Source: JAFDWI01 sp964544305
Lineage (GTDB): Bacteria; Actinomycetota; Acidimicrobiia; Acidimicrobiales; Iamiaceae
Length of the DNA stretch: 64,000 nucleotides
NCBI GenBank assembly: GCA_964544305.1
Contig: CAZJAZ010000003.1
Span: 62,001-126,000, forward strand
Direction: 5' to 3'
The notes beneath the pieces were generated by a model that saw nothing but the letters and a program-made list of their open reading frames with translations, was not told the DNA's origin and made no database searches. Made by a program: the position numbers and the translations under genes. This document shows, one piece after another, positions 1 to 8,849 of this stretch (positions are counted from its first letter, which is position 1; each line of letters opens with the position of its first letter).

Positions 1-2198
1 GGCCAGGCTGCTGCAGCCTCAAGTGACTCTTGCAACACAAGATCGCCCAAAGCATCAATAAGACCGTTCGTCTCAGCCACAGGCACAAATACATCGGGTG
101 GCACCGGTCCTTGCTCTGGATGATTCCAGCGGGCCAGCGCCTCAAATCCGGTGACACGGCCTGACGCAAGATCAACGATTGGTTGAAAATAGACACTCAG
201 TTGATGTGTCTCAATTGCATTCGCCAAGTCTTGACCAAGCTGATCGCGGTCTCGAGCAAGGCGTCGAATCTGTTCCCGAAATACCTCAACTCGATCACGG
301 CCACTTGACTTTGCTTGATACATCGCCATGTCTGCGTCCCGAAGCAGGCCGTCAGCATGATCAGTACGCGACGCCGAAACGGCAACCCCAATACTGAGAT
401 TGACAACCTGACCACCTTGCACCGTGATGTCACGGACATTCATACGAATCTCTTCAGCACGACGCAGCGCATCGTCTTCGTCGTCGAGATCCTCGAGCAA
501 GATCGCAAACTCATCCCCTCCAAGGCGTGCGACGGTCCCACTTGTAGGTAGGACACTCTGGATTCGCTCACCTACTCGACGAAGGAGAAAGTCTCCGGTT
601 GCGTGACCGAGACGATCATTGATCACTTTGAAACGATCAACATCGCAATAGAGAACTGCCGTCAACGAGGTCGAACGTTCAAGAGATCGTTCGAGGCGAT
701 CAAGAAACGTCGAACGATTTACAAGTCCAGTAAGCGCATCATGCGTCGCTTGATGCGCAAGTTCTGCCAAGTCGGTGTCGCGTTCAACCGCAATGGTCGC
801 AAGCGATGCAGCCAGCGCTGGAAAGCCAGGCTCAACTTTTTCTGGGTCAACGGGGTCTGCGCTGGTGTCGTAAACCGCGAGGACACCAAACATCCCATCG
901 TGTTCACGTGTGGTCAGCGGCGTCGCTTCCACCGCGTTTGCACCGAATCGTCGGGCGGTCTCACCGAGAGCGTCTTCGCTGCTTTCTGTGTCGGTAACCC
1001 AAATGCGCCGGCGTGACTGCGCCGCGTTGACCTCAGGAGAGTTCGGGGCAGCTTGGTCGGCGAACTTTCCAAGAATGTTCGCTCCTTTTGCTCCGACGGG
1101 GCGCAGCGTCCCATCAGTGCTCGTCAACCATGCAACACAATGTTGACCGGGCCACCCGCTTTCCCTGAGACGACAGACATGACTCAAGACTTCCGGCAGT
1201 GGTGCCCCCCGGGCAATCAGTTCGAAAACTCGATGTTGAATACCTCGGCGAACCTCATCGAGTTGACGGTTCGCAACCGCAAGCATCGTATGGGCTAACC
1301 CAATGAGCGGCTCAAATAACTCCGAGTCTTCATCGTTGAGTGGATCGGCAAAGACCAAGCCCATGATGCCGGTCGGGCGACGCGGTGGGCCTGTGCGAAT
1401 CCAAACCAAGGCCCGGCCACCTGAGTTTGTCATGCGATGACCGACATCGGTACTCGCGTCAACGCCAAGAGCCTGCACATCTCGCACAACAAGAATCGGG
1501 TGCTTTGCAAGTTCTCGTGCTGCCCAAGGGAAAACTCCTGCGCCTGCCCGAGAACGGCCCTCTGCCGGTATGCCGAGATGTCTCGCTCGCCACTGGCACA
1601 CAATCTCGACGTGTCCAGTTCCCCGAAAACGACGTAAGTACGCAGAATGAGCCCCAAAATGTGCGGCAACTTTTCCGACGACGTCATCCAAGACCTGATG
1701 GAGCTCGATGCCGCCCACATCGATGAGTGATTGCAAACAATCGCTCACGGTTGCTTCCAACTTGGCTCTTGCCTGTGCCGCGCGATGCGCGACATGTTCC
1801 GGGGTGAGATCTCTTGAGACCCAAATCACTTCGTTGTCGCCGCAGGGAAAGCATGAACCCATGAGATGCAACGTCCGCCCCGTCGCAAGCGTCGTGTACT
1901 CCACGTCAACACGGCCCCCACTTTCTAGCGCTTCTGAAATTGTTTCCAAAAGCAAACGAGAAGTCTCCGCGTCAACGAACTCGGTGATGCTTCGATTCTG
2001 TGACATCTCGAATGCGTCGAGACGTGCCGCATCAAGATTTGACACATAGTCACGCCGTCCGATTCGCACACCAAGAATTCGACCGGTTTGATCAAGACGC
2101 GAGACCGTGTCGTCTTGGAGGACCAAAAACGCTCGCGTGACCGGAGTGTCTGGCAACCCAAAACGCTTGAGAGTTCCAACGATCGGCTCGCCTTGCAT
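1..2198 (-). CDS. PAS/GAF-GGDEF-EAL cyclic-di-GMP signalling protein, 3' end cut by window edge
   Basis: The reading frame stays open on the minus strand from ATG at 2198 to the window edge, at least 732 residues. The N-terminal third resembles a PAS domain followed by GAF-like sensor segments. A diguanylate-cyclase domain begins near residue 485 (DALTGL) and has an intact GGDEF motif at residues 560-564 (507-521). An EAL domain follows, with a YFQPIVDL start and an FEALARW motif (Glu at residue 686). No RxxD inhibitory site precedes GGDEF, so product inhibition at that site is not expected. No membrane segment is evident, so it is probably a cytosolic enzyme that makes and/or degrades cyclic-di-GMP. 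A tRNA-Leu gene lies 38 nt upstream on the same strand. The start is inferred; an in-frame GTG lies three codons earlier. Confidence in the family is high; which activity dominates is unknown. Confidence 0.9.
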   Translation of the reverse strand, partial: MQGEPIVGTLKRFGLPDTPVTRAFLVLQDDTVSRLDQTGRILGVRIGRRDYVSNLDAARLDAFEMSQNRSITEFVDAETSRLLLETISEALESGGRVDVEYTTLATGRTLHLMGSCFPCGDNEVIWVSRDLTPEHVAHRAAQARAKLEATVSDCLQSLIDVGGIELHQVLDDVVGKVAAHFGAHSAYLRRFRGTGHVEIVCQWRARHLGIPAEGRSRAGAGVFPWAARELAKHPILVVRDVQALGVDASTDVGHRMTNSGGRALVWIRTGPPRRPTGIMGLVFADPLNDEDSELFEPLIGLAHTMLAVANRQLDEVRRGIQHRVFELIARGAPLPEVLSHVCRLRESGWPGQHCVAWLTSTDGTLRPVGAKGANILGKFADQAAPNSPEVNAAQSRRRIWVTDTESSEDALGETARRFGANAVEATPLTTREHDGMFGVLAVYDTSADPVDPEKVEPGFPALAASLATIAVERDTDLAELAHQATHDALTGLVNRSTFLDRLERSLERSTSLTAVLYCDVDRFKVINDRLGHATGDFLLRRVGERIQSVLPTSGTVARLGGDEFAILLEDLDDEDDALRRAEEIRMNVRDITVQGGQVVNLSIGVAVSASRTDHADGLLRDADMAMYQAKSSGRDRVEVFREQIRRLARDRDQLGQDLANAIETHQLSVYFQPIVDLASGRVTGFEALARWNHPEQGPVPPDVFVPVAETNGLIDALGDLVLQESLEAAAAW

Positions 2199-2236
2199 AC
2201 CAGTCACCGCATTGACCCCCCGGCCAGGTTGTTCGG

Positions 2237-2323
2237 TGGTGCCCGGAGCGGGACTTGAACCCGCAAGCCCTTTCGGGCAATGGTGTTTGAGACCATCGCG
2301 TTTGCCAATTTCGCCATCCGGGC
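2237..2323 (-). tRNA. tRNA-Leu (anticodon CAA)
   Basis: The minus strand folds as a class II tRNA. The acceptor stem is GCCCGG/CCGGGC, the anticodon stem is AUGGU/ACCAU with loop CUCAAAC (anticodon CAA at 2287-2289), the variable arm is a long GCCC/GGGC hairpin, and the T arm is GCGGG-UUCAAGU-CCCGC. The 3' CCA is encoded (2237-2239). It reads UUG leucine codons. A weak promoter-like pair (TTGAGT and TAGCGA) lies just upstream on the minus strand, but this is uncertain. Confidence 0.95.
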
Positions 2324-2356
2324 GGGATCGCTACGAGTTAAGGAGCTTACTCAAAG

Positions 2357-2515
2357 ATGAAGCGGCGGACCGTACGCATCGGAACAACCTTGGTAGTGAC
2401 CGCCACGTCGTGCAAAGTGATGCGAGAAATTCTCGTTGGGAGAAACCGGAAGAAGGACCCTGAAATCTTCGCAGACGCCGACGTCACGCCTCGCGCAACG
2501 CCGCCAAAAGCTTGA
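2357..2515 (+). CDS. possible 52-residue basic small ORF
   Basis: A 53-codon frame opens with ATG at 2357, preceded by AAGGAG with an 11-nt spacer. It encodes a charged peptide that begins MKRRTVRIG and contains an RNRKKD patch. Its 3' end overlaps the convergent peroxiredoxin gene by 32 nt. I do not recognise it. The support is only the Shine-Dalgarno-like sequence and the open frame in an otherwise gene-free 160-nt stretch, so it may be noise. Confidence 0.2.
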   Translation: MKRRTVRIGTTLVVTATSCKVMREILVGRNRKKDPEIFADADVTPRATPPKA

Positions 2516-2957
2516 GCGGTGTGTCCTTGGGGCTGATCTTTGGCCAGACGTGAGATACGACTCCACGATGGTCGATGAGCACAGCGGAACGAATCACGCC
2601 CATAAACTTGCGTCCGTACATTGATCGCTCGCCCCAACCTCCATAGGCATCAATAACGTCGTGATCGGGGTCGGACAACAGCGTGAAACCAAGTGAATAC
2701 TTGTCATCAAACTTTGCAAGTTTGTCAACGGGGTCGGGGCTGATCCCCACAATGACCGTGTCGCCAACGTCCGATGCAATGTCGCGCAGCCCACAGGCTT
2801 GGGTCGTGCACCCGGGTGTGTCTGCTTTGGGATAGAAGTACACCAATACCGGTTTACCCTTCAATGACGACAGACGGATCTTGTCGCCGTGTTGGTTCAT
2901 CAAATGAAATGCTGGGGCGCGGTCACCCACGGCGAGGACGTGACGTTCATTACTCAT
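2484..2957 (-). CDS. bcp: thioredoxin-dependent peroxiredoxin, Bcp/PrxQ type
   Basis: A 157-residue thioredoxin-fold protein, the usual length for Bcp. It should reduce hydroperoxides in the cytosol using thioredoxin. The peroxidatic Cys lies in the motif YFYPKADTPGCTTQAC; the second Cys five residues later is the typical PrxQ resolving Cys. I chose the ATG at 2957, which gives the family-typical N terminus MSNERHVLAVGDRAP; a longer in-frame start exists at 2981. The start codon abuts that of the divergent hydrolase at 2956, leaving no room for a separate leader, so one or both transcripts may be leaderless. Confidence 0.93.
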   Translation of the reverse strand: MSNERHVLAVGDRAPAFHLMNQHGDKIRLSSLKGKPVLVYFYPKADTPGCTTQACGLRDIASDVGDTVIVGISPDPVDKLAKFDDKYSLGFTLLSDPDHDVIDAYGGWGERSMYGRKFMGVIRSAVLIDHRGVVSHVWPKISPKDTPLKLLAALREA

Positions 2958-3639
2958 GGGCCAAGACGGTAGCGTGCCCAACGTGACAAGCCGTGCGTCT
3001 TCATCTGGTTCGGGCTACCTCGTAGCGCCCGATTCGCACTCGGGACCCGGCGTGCTCGTCCTCGGCTCGTGGTGGGGTCTCAATGATGCACTCCGCGAAA
3101 TCTGTGACACGCTCGCCGACCATGGGTATGTCGCCCTTGCTCCAGATTTAATCGGTGCCGGTGAACTCCCACGCGACCAAATCGAGGCCGAATCGCTGCT
3201 TGCCGACCGGGACATGAACGTTGTCGCCGACCTCGTGCTCTCATCGGCGTCGCTGCTACGAAACTCATCGTCCACGCCCGATGCACCCATCGGCGTTCTC
3301 GGGTTGCAAATGGGGGCGTCGTGGGGGCTGTGGCTTGCATCTCGGTCGCCAGAGTTGGTGGGGGCCCTTTGTTTCTTTTATGGCTCACAGGATGTTGACC
3401 GCCTAACTGTTCATTGTCCCGTTCAAGGTCACTTCGCCGAAGTTGACGCCCTCGTGAGTGAAGACGAGAAAATGCTGCTGAGCGCGGCCCTTCATTTGGA
3501 ATGCGAACATGTGGAATGTTTTGACTACGACGGCACACACTCGGGATTTTTCGAGCCTGGTCCAACCTTTCATGAAAGTGCGACTGAAATTGCTCGTGAA
3601 CGTGTGCTCGCGTGGTTGAACACGTACCTAGACCGGTAG
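2956..3639 (+). CDS. dienelactone-hydrolase-family protein lacking the nucleophilic cysteine
   Basis: A 227-residue alpha/beta-hydrolase of the DLH family. Family landmarks are the GSWWGLNDALREICDTLADHGYVALAPDL segment near residues 37-65, an Asp near 164 (AEVDALV) and a His near 195 (DGTHSGFF). The nucleophile elbow, normally G-x-C-x-G-G, reads GLQMGAS, with Gln118 where the catalytic Cys should be. It may therefore be catalytically altered or non-enzymatic. GTG starts at 2974 or 2983 are possible and would separate it from the divergent peroxiredoxin. A lipoprotein gene follows 11 nt downstream. The substrate cannot be told. Confidence 0.8.
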   Translation: MGQDGSVPNVTSRASSSGSGYLVAPDSHSGPGVLVLGSWWGLNDALREICDTLADHGYVALAPDLIGAGELPRDQIEAESLLADRDMNVVADLVLSSASLLRNSSSTPDAPIGVLGLQMGASWGLWLASRSPELVGALCFFYGSQDVDRLTVHCPVQGHFAEVDALVSEDEKMLLSAALHLECEHVECFDYDGTHSGFFEPGPTFHESATEIARERVLAWLNTYLDR

Positions 3640-3650
3640 TCTGCGTCACT

Positions 3651-4190
3651 ATGCGACGCCCGTTCTTGGCCCCTATTGCCGTGTCAATGATCCTGTTGGG
3701 GGCATGCTCTCAGTCAGCCTCCACAACCGCGCCGACTTCGAGCACGGCTCCGAGCACGACAACGACCCCTTCAACGCAAGCGCCCACAACAACGACGCCA
3801 CCAAAGGCAACAAGGGGGGCAACCTCAAGTGCGCAAGCCGCAGCGGATCTCGTGTCAGCCTGGAAGAATCACGACCGAAATGCTGCCGCACAGATTGCCG
3901 ACGCGCAGGGCGTGGAGGGGATTTTCGCAACACCAGATCCGTCCATGTGGATACGTGGCTGCACCACCGATGACGCAATTGACCAAGGCGGTTGCGTTTA
4001 TCGCACCGAAGCTGGACTCGTGCAAATTAACACCGAACATCGTTCCATCGGTTGGGTGGTGACCAGCGCGGTCTACGACCGCATCGATGATGGTGGTCTG
4101 CCATCGAATTCGGGGAACGCACCAGATTCGCCGCCACCAACGACCGTTCCGCCACCAACAACAGTTCCAGGGTCAGCTACCTCGCGCTGA
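3651..4190 (+). CDS. hypothetical Thr/Pro-rich lipoprotein
   Basis: A 179-residue protein starting MRRPFLAPIAVSMILLGAC. It has a charged start, a hydrophobic segment and an LLGAC lipobox, so it should be lipidated at Cys19 and held on the outer face of the membrane. A Ser/Thr/Pro-rich linker (about residues 20-55) leads to a small globular region with two Cys (RGCTTDD and GGCVYRT) that could pair. The C terminus ends in PPPTTVPPPTTVP repeats. No family is recognised. I chose the start at 3651 because the longer frame from 3612 would bury the signal sequence. Its last 14 nt overlap the convergent trpA gene. Confidence 0.75.
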   Translation: MRRPFLAPIAVSMILLGACSQSASTTAPTSSTAPSTTTTPSTQAPTTTTPPKATRGATSSAQAAADLVSAWKNHDRNAAAQIADAQGVEGIFATPDPSMWIRGCTTDDAIDQGGCVYRTEAGLVQINTEHRSIGWVVTSAVYDRIDDGGLPSNSGNAPDSPPPTTVPPPTTVPGSATSR

Positions 4191-4977
4191 TCGCATCCAA
4201 CGCTGCCCGGAATTCACCGACGAATTTTCTGACATCATTCGCCGACGCGCCATCAAGCAGACGACGCATAATGGCCGATGCCACAATGACACCATCTGCC
4301 TTTTCGGCCACTGCGGAGGCTTGCTCAGGGGTCGAAATGCCAAAGCCCATCACAGCCGGGAGATCGGTTGTCTGTTTGATGCGATCTGCGAGAACCCCAG
4401 AATCGGATGACACATCACTTCGCTCGCCCGTCACACCCATGAGATTCACACCGTAAATAAACCCGCTCGCTTTGGCGCACACTCGCGCAAGCCGATCGTC
4501 GGGCGTGACCGGGCCGACAAGTCCCACCGTTTCGATGTCTACGGCCGACGCTGCGTCCCACCATGGCTCAAGCTCCTCAATGGGCACATCGGGCAAAATG
4601 ATGCCGCGTACCCCTGCATTGGCCATTTCGTCGGCAAAACGCGCCAACCCAAGGTGATGCACCAGGTTGTAGTAGGTCATGACGACGAGCGGAACGGGCC
4701 ATTCACGTTGCGCGAGATCGCCCAAAATCCCAACCGGAGTAGCCCCAAACGCAAGGGCACGAGCCGACGCTGCTTGTATGGTCTGGCCATCCATCACCGG
4801 ATCCGAAAATGGGATGCCAATTTCGATCGCATCGGCTCCCGCATCAACGAAAGCGTCAATCACGTCAAGCCAATGCGCGCCAAAGCGGCCGGTCATGTAG
4901 GGGACAAAAAGCTTTCGACCTGTGTCGCGAGCCGCTCGCAACGACGCTTCCAAGCCAGTTCCTTTCCGTTCAGTCAT
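4177..4977 (-). CDS. trpA: tryptophan synthase alpha chain
   Basis: A 266-residue TIM-barrel protein that cleaves indole-3-glycerol phosphate to indole and glyceraldehyde-3-phosphate, passing indole to TrpB. The catalytic Glu lies in EIGIPFSDP and the catalytic Asp in DGQTIQ; phosphate-binding glycine loops (GFGIST) are present. It is the last gene of trpCFBA, and its start (MTERKG, 4977) overlaps the end of trpB by 8 nt, suggesting translational coupling. An alternative ATG lies at 4989. Length and motifs are normal. Confidence 0.97.
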   Translation of the reverse strand: MTERKGTGLEASLRAARDTGRKLFVPYMTGRFGAHWLDVIDAFVDAGADAIEIGIPFSDPVMDGQTIQAASARALAFGATPVGILGDLAQREWPVPLVVMTYYNLVHHLGLARFADEMANAGVRGIILPDVPIEELEPWWDAASAVDIETVGLVGPVTPDDRLARVCAKASGFIYGVNLMGVTGERSDVSSDSGVLADRIKQTTDLPAVMGFGISTPEQASAVAEKADGVIVASAIMRRLLDGASANDVRKFVGEFRAALDAISAR

Positions 4978-6151
4978 TGCGTCGCCCAAGAATCTCGGCG
5001 ACCTGCGCGACGTCCTTGTCTCCCCGACCAGAAAGGTTGATCAGCACGGTCTTCCCGGCCAACTCGTTGCGCTCTCGCACAACCCAGGCCAATGCGTGCG
5101 CAGATTCGAGAGCTGGAATGATGCCTTCGGTTCGAGCCAACAACCCAAACGCGTCCAGAACTTCCTCATCGCTTACCGGCTCGTAACGGGCACGACCGGT
5201 CGCTGCCAAGTGCGCGTGCTCTGGTCCAATTCCAGGATAATCAAGGCCGGCAGAAACGGATTCAGCCTCAAGCACCTGGCCATATTCGTCTTGCATCAAA
5301 TAGGAATACATGCCATGAACCACGCCCGGGACCCCTCGACCAACCGCGGCGCCACCGGCTGGTTCAACGCCGACAAGTTGCGCATCGGTGTCAACGAAAC
5401 CGGCGAAAATACCGGCCGCGTTTGAGCCACCGCCCACACAAGCAACCACAAAATCAGGATTCGAAGCAGTGAACGCGGCACATTGTGCGCGGGCCTCTTC
5501 CCCGATGACCCGATGCAGTTCTCGCACAATCCACGGGTACGGATGCGGCCCCATCACCGAACCGATCAAGTAGTGCGTTGTCGAAACCGTCGCCACCCAA
5601 TCACGCATTGCCTCATTCACCGCGTCTTTGAGCGTGCGACTTCCCGTCATTGCAGGACGAACCTGAGCACCAAGGAGTTCCATACGAAAAACGTTGAGCG
5701 CTTGACGGGCCATATCTACTTCGCCCATGTAAATCACGCAGTCCAGACCAAATAGTGCCGCCACCGTTGCGGTTGCAACCCCGTGTTGGCCCGCTCCTGT
5801 TTCGGCCACAAGACGCTTCTTTCCCATGCGTCTTGCGAGTAAGGCTTGCCCGAGAACGTTATTGATTTTGTGGCTTCCCGTGTGGTTGAGGTCCTCACGT
5901 TTCAACAAGACCCGACAACCAAGTTCCGCCGATAGACGTTCACATTCACTTAAGAGCGACGGGCGACCGGCATAGTCACGCAGGTACGTGTCGAACTCGT
6001 CTCGAAACGCATCGTCGTTCCAGGCTTCAACAAACGCGGCTTCAAGTTCAAGACATGCGGGCATCAAAATTTCAGGCACAAAGCGCCCGCCGAACTCGCC
6101 GAAACGTCCATTCTCGCTTGGCTCACCCATCATCCAAGGCTTAACGGTCAT
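4970..6151 (-). CDS. trpB: tryptophan synthase beta chain
   Basis: A 393-residue PLP enzyme that condenses indole with serine to give tryptophan. The PLP lysine lies in HTGSHKINN, the phosphate-binding loop is GGGSNAAGI, and the N-terminal FGEFGGRFVPE signature is intact. Its length is typical of the TrpB1 class that pairs with TrpA. It overlaps trpF by 4 nt (ATGA) and trpA by 8 nt, so the four genes are likely co-transcribed and coupled. Confidence 0.98.
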   Translation of the reverse strand: MTVKPWMMGEPSENGRFGEFGGRFVPEILMPACLELEAAFVEAWNDDAFRDEFDTYLRDYAGRPSLLSECERLSAELGCRVLLKREDLNHTGSHKINNVLGQALLARRMGKKRLVAETGAGQHGVATATVAALFGLDCVIYMGEVDMARQALNVFRMELLGAQVRPAMTGSRTLKDAVNEAMRDWVATVSTTHYLIGSVMGPHPYPWIVRELHRVIGEEARAQCAAFTASNPDFVVACVGGGSNAAGIFAGFVDTDAQLVGVEPAGGAAVGRGVPGVVHGMYSYLMQDEYGQVLEAESVSAGLDYPGIGPEHAHLAATGRARYEPVSDEEVLDAFGLLARTEGIIPALESAHALAWVVRERNELAGKTVLINLSGRGDKDVAQVAEILGRRND

Positions 6152-6822
6152 TCGCTCGTCCAGTCATAGGGCAAGTCATCGTTTCCGGCGTAACCTTCAG
6201 GTTCGGCAGCGCGGGCGTTTGCGACAAAAGCCCGAATTTTGCGCGGGTCTTTACGTCCTTGGCGATCACCGTCAACTTCAAGGCCCGACGCCGCATCAAC
6301 GCCCCACGGCTGAACCTGTTCGACTGCTTGGGCCACATTTGCTGGAGTAAGACCACCAGCAAGGATGACACGTTGTCCTTTGGGCGCTCCTTCGGCCAGT
6401 GACCAATCGAACACTTCGCCACTACCCGGTCGTGGAGAGTCGATGAGAATGGCATCGGCACCAAACGACTCCCAGTTCGCAATATCTGGCGAACCCGCTG
6501 GAAATGCTTTGATCAGCACCGGAACCCGTTCCGAAACCCACAACGAATGCTCCGCGCTTTCATGCCCGTGCAGTTGCGCTGCCCGCAAAGACGCCTCATT
6601 GACTTTGGCCACCACTCGATCAGGACTTTCGTCGCGGAAAATTCCAACAGTGAGTATCTCTGCCGGGAGGCGGCCCGCAATGTCTCTCGCCCGTGGCACC
6701 GTGATCTGACGGGGCGACGACGGACAGAAATTGAAACCCACAGCATCCGCACCCATCGCGACAGCTAAGAGTGCATCTTCTTCGCTCGTTATCCCACAAA
6801 CCTTGACGAACACGGCAAGCAT
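6148..6822 (-). CDS. trpF: phosphoribosylanthranilate isomerase
   Basis: A 224-residue TIM barrel that catalyses the Amadori rearrangement of phosphoribosylanthranilate. The catalytic Cys is in FVKVCGIT near the N terminus and the catalytic Asp is in ILIDSPRPGSG; phosphate-binding motifs LAGGLTP and GVDAASGLE are present. A separate TrpF matters here because many actinobacteria lack one and use the bifunctional PriA; this suggests the hisA product at 13326 need not cover both steps. It lies 27 nt downstream of trpC and overlaps trpB by 4 nt. Confidence 0.97.
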   Translation of the reverse strand: MLAVFVKVCGITSEEDALLAVAMGADAVGFNFCPSSPRQITVPRARDIAGRLPAEILTVGIFRDESPDRVVAKVNEASLRAAQLHGHESAEHSLWVSERVPVLIKAFPAGSPDIANWESFGADAILIDSPRPGSGEVFDWSLAEGAPKGQRVILAGGLTPANVAQAVEQVQPWGVDAASGLEVDGDRQGRKDPRKIRAFVANARAAEPEGYAGNDDLPYDWTSE

Positions 6823-6849
6823 GCTACGACCTAGGGGCGCTCGATCACG

Positions 6850-7623
6850 TCACCCATTTCGCAGTGCGGCGACCATGGCTCCAGGATCCGTTGACGTAAC
6901 CAAGGTTTCTCCAACAAGTACAGCATCAAAACCGGCATCTGCAAGTACCCGAGCGGACGCTGGACCATTGATTCCAGACTCGGCCACACGAACAACCGAC
7001 TCTGGGATCGCTCCAACAACGCGTACCGCCCGATCGGTGTCAACACGGAAGGTCACAAGGTCGCGTTGGTTCACCCCAATGACGCGTGCACCGACGTTCA
7101 ACGCACGGTCCACCTCGTGCTCGTCGTGCGTTTCAACCAGGACGTCCATGCCAAGTTCTCGAGACAAGGCATAAAAGTCTTCAAGTTCAACATCGTCGAG
7201 CGCGGCAACGATTAAGAGGACCGCGTCGGCTCCCATGATGCGAGCATCACAGACGTCATGTGCGCTCACCGTGAAGTCTTTCCGAAGTACCGGCAAACCC
7301 GATGCGGCATGAGCTGCGCGCAAATCTGCTTGCGAGCCACCGAAGAACACCTCATCGGTTAGCACAGAAAGACATGCGGCACCCCCTTTCGCGTAACCGG
7401 CGGCAAGGACCGTTGGGTCCAAGTTTGCAAACAGATCACCTTTTGATGGGGAACGCCGTTTGATCTCTGCAATGACCGCAAGGCCAGGCTGCGACGTGAT
7501 TGCATGAGCGAAACCACGCGGTACGTCTGTTAAGCGGGCCTCGTCAAGAAGACTTTCGAATGATCGATCATCGGCGGCCGCACGTTCACGATGGGCCGCC
7601 AAAATGTGATCGAGATAGGTCAC
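6850..7623 (-). CDS. trpC: indole-3-glycerol-phosphate synthase
   Basis: A 257-residue (beta/alpha)8 enzyme that closes the indole ring from carboxyphenylamino-deoxyribulose phosphate. The signature AEIKRRSPSKGD, the catalytic RKDF loop, the VETHDEHE motif and the GVNQRDL and SGING segments are all present. Its ATG overlaps the stop of the upstream ABM-domain gene by 4 nt, which ties that small gene to trp expression. It is a monofunctional enzyme, not fused to TrpF. Confidence 0.97.
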   Translation of the reverse strand: MTYLDHILAAHRERAAADDRSFESLLDEARLTDVPRGFAHAITSQPGLAVIAEIKRRSPSKGDLFANLDPTVLAAGYAKGGAACLSVLTDEVFFGGSQADLRAAHAASGLPVLRKDFTVSAHDVCDARIMGADAVLLIVAALDDVELEDFYALSRELGMDVLVETHDEHEVDRALNVGARVIGVNQRDLVTFRVDTDRAVRVVGAIPESVVRVAESGINGPASARVLADAGFDAVLVGETLVTSTDPGAMVAALRNG

Positions 7624-7931
7624 ACGGATAGGCCTTTTGCTGCGATAGGTGCAACCACCGTCAGCATGGGCGCCTCGGCAAGTTTGCCATCGAGAGCCAC
7701 CATGGCGTTTGCCATTGCCGTGCTCGCACCGTGGACACCAAGCGCAGCATCATCGGTGTACAACTCGAAGAACCAAAACGAATTCTCTTGGTGTGCGTCC
7801 CGACTGAGCACGTAGACCTCGGTTCCAGCTTCATCACGGGTGCTTTCGACAAGGCCTTCGAGAATCTGCGCGACATCGTCGGCCAGATCAGGGATCGCAA
7901 CAAGATGGGCGACCATTGCAGTTTTCGTCAT
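7620..7931 (-). CDS. small ABM-type (antibiotic biosynthesis monooxygenase-like) protein
   Basis: A 103-residue protein of the dimeric alpha-beta barrel type. It has the features of the ABM family: an opening TKTAMVAHLVA strand, a helix rich in acidic residues, EVYVLSRD, and FWFFELYTDDAAL. Such proteins are often cofactor-free monooxygenases or small-molecule binders, but the function here is unknown. Start ATG at 7931; it overlaps ygfZ (upstream) and trpC (downstream) by 4 nt each. That tight placement suggests it is co-translated with tryptophan enzymes. A longer in-frame open stretch upstream is the shadow of ygfZ. Confidence 0.75.
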   Translation of the reverse strand: MTKTAMVAHLVAIPDLADDVAQILEGLVESTRDEAGTEVYVLSRDAHQENSFWFFELYTDDAALGVHGASTAMANAMVALDGKLAEAPMLTVVAPIAAKGLSV

Positions 7932-8782
7932 GAATGATGATCGTAACCCGTTTGGGGAAGTTCGCGTACTTGCGCGGACACACTCGTCGCAATGAGTACC
8001 TCCGAGCCGACGCCGACTCGACGGCTCAGGCGGGCAAACGCAAGCGTCCCGTCGTCGGGGCCTTTCGCAACGGTGGACACACAACCAGCCTCGATGCCAT
8101 CCCAAAATACTGACGCGCCTGGCTCGGCGCTTGCATTGCCATCCAAGACCAGCACCCGCAAAGGTCGAGGCGCATTGTTCCCTCGAGCGTGCATGCGGTG
8201 CACAAGTTCTTGACCGGTGTAGCAACCTTTGTCGAAATCGACCGAAGCGCTCAGGATCCCAGGCCCGAATTCTGCTGGAATCATCGAATCATCGAGTGGG
8301 AAGTCACTACCTGCCTGTGGAATCCCCGCAGCAATGCGCTGCCAATCGCTCGCGTGGGCCATCATCGATTCGGATCGTTCGCTGAGACAGAGCAAATCAA
8401 GCCCGCCATGTGCCGGCCAGGATCGTGGGGTCACAATCACACCGTCACCAACATCACCTTGGGGCTTGTCGCACGGGGCACACTGTCCCATGCTGAGGGT
8501 CAACTCCAAGTTCATCCGCAGCCGAAAGCGAGCCAGCCGGTCAAGGATCGGAGCCCCTGCGCCTGGCTCAGTGTCAATCACAAAATCGCTGTCTCCCATT
8601 CGGGTAATACGAAACCAGCCCACAACCTTGCCTGTCGGCTGCAAGAGGAAACTCCACGCGGCATCCCCATTGGCCAACGCTTGGACGTTCTGGGTCAGCT
8701 GGCCTTGCAGGTAGCTCGTCGCGTCAACTCCGTGAACCCGCACGACATCACGCGCCTGCCATGCCCATTTGTGTGACGTCAT
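7928..8782 (-). CDS. ygfZ: folate-binding YgfZ/GcvT-like Fe-S cluster maintenance protein
   Basis: A 284-residue GcvT-fold protein. The diagnostic YgfZ motif K-G-C-Y-T-G-Q-E (in DKGCYTGQELVHR) is intact. YgfZ proteins use tetrahydrofolate in assembly or repair of Fe-S enzymes. I chose ATG at 8782 (MTSHKWAW) because the open frame extending to 8953 runs into the divergent esterase gene and adds unconserved sequence. Its stop overlaps the ABM gene by 4 nt, so it may head the ygfZ-ABM-trpCFBA operon. The intergenic space to the divergent gene is only 67 nt. Confidence 0.9.
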   Translation of the reverse strand: MTSHKWAWQARDVVRVHGVDATSYLQGQLTQNVQALANGDAAWSFLLQPTGKVVGWFRITRMGDSDFVIDTEPGAGAPILDRLARFRLRMNLELTLSMGQCAPCDKPQGDVGDGVIVTPRSWPAHGGLDLLCLSERSESMMAHASDWQRIAAGIPQAGSDFPLDDSMIPAEFGPGILSASVDFDKGCYTGQELVHRMHARGNNAPRPLRVLVLDGNASAEPGASVFWDGIEAGCVSTVAKGPDDGTLAFARLSRRVGVGSEVLIATSVSAQVRELPQTGYDHHS

Positions 8783-8849
8783 TCCAACAGTGTGCGCGGT
8801 GGGGCCTTGTGCAATCCAGTCGAGACGCACACGAGTAGATTGACAAAGC

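Noticed and set aside
2423..2435. CGAGAAATTCTCG as terminator of the peroxiredoxin gene
   Set aside because: The stem is short, the centre is too tight for a loop, and there is no T tract on the minus strand.
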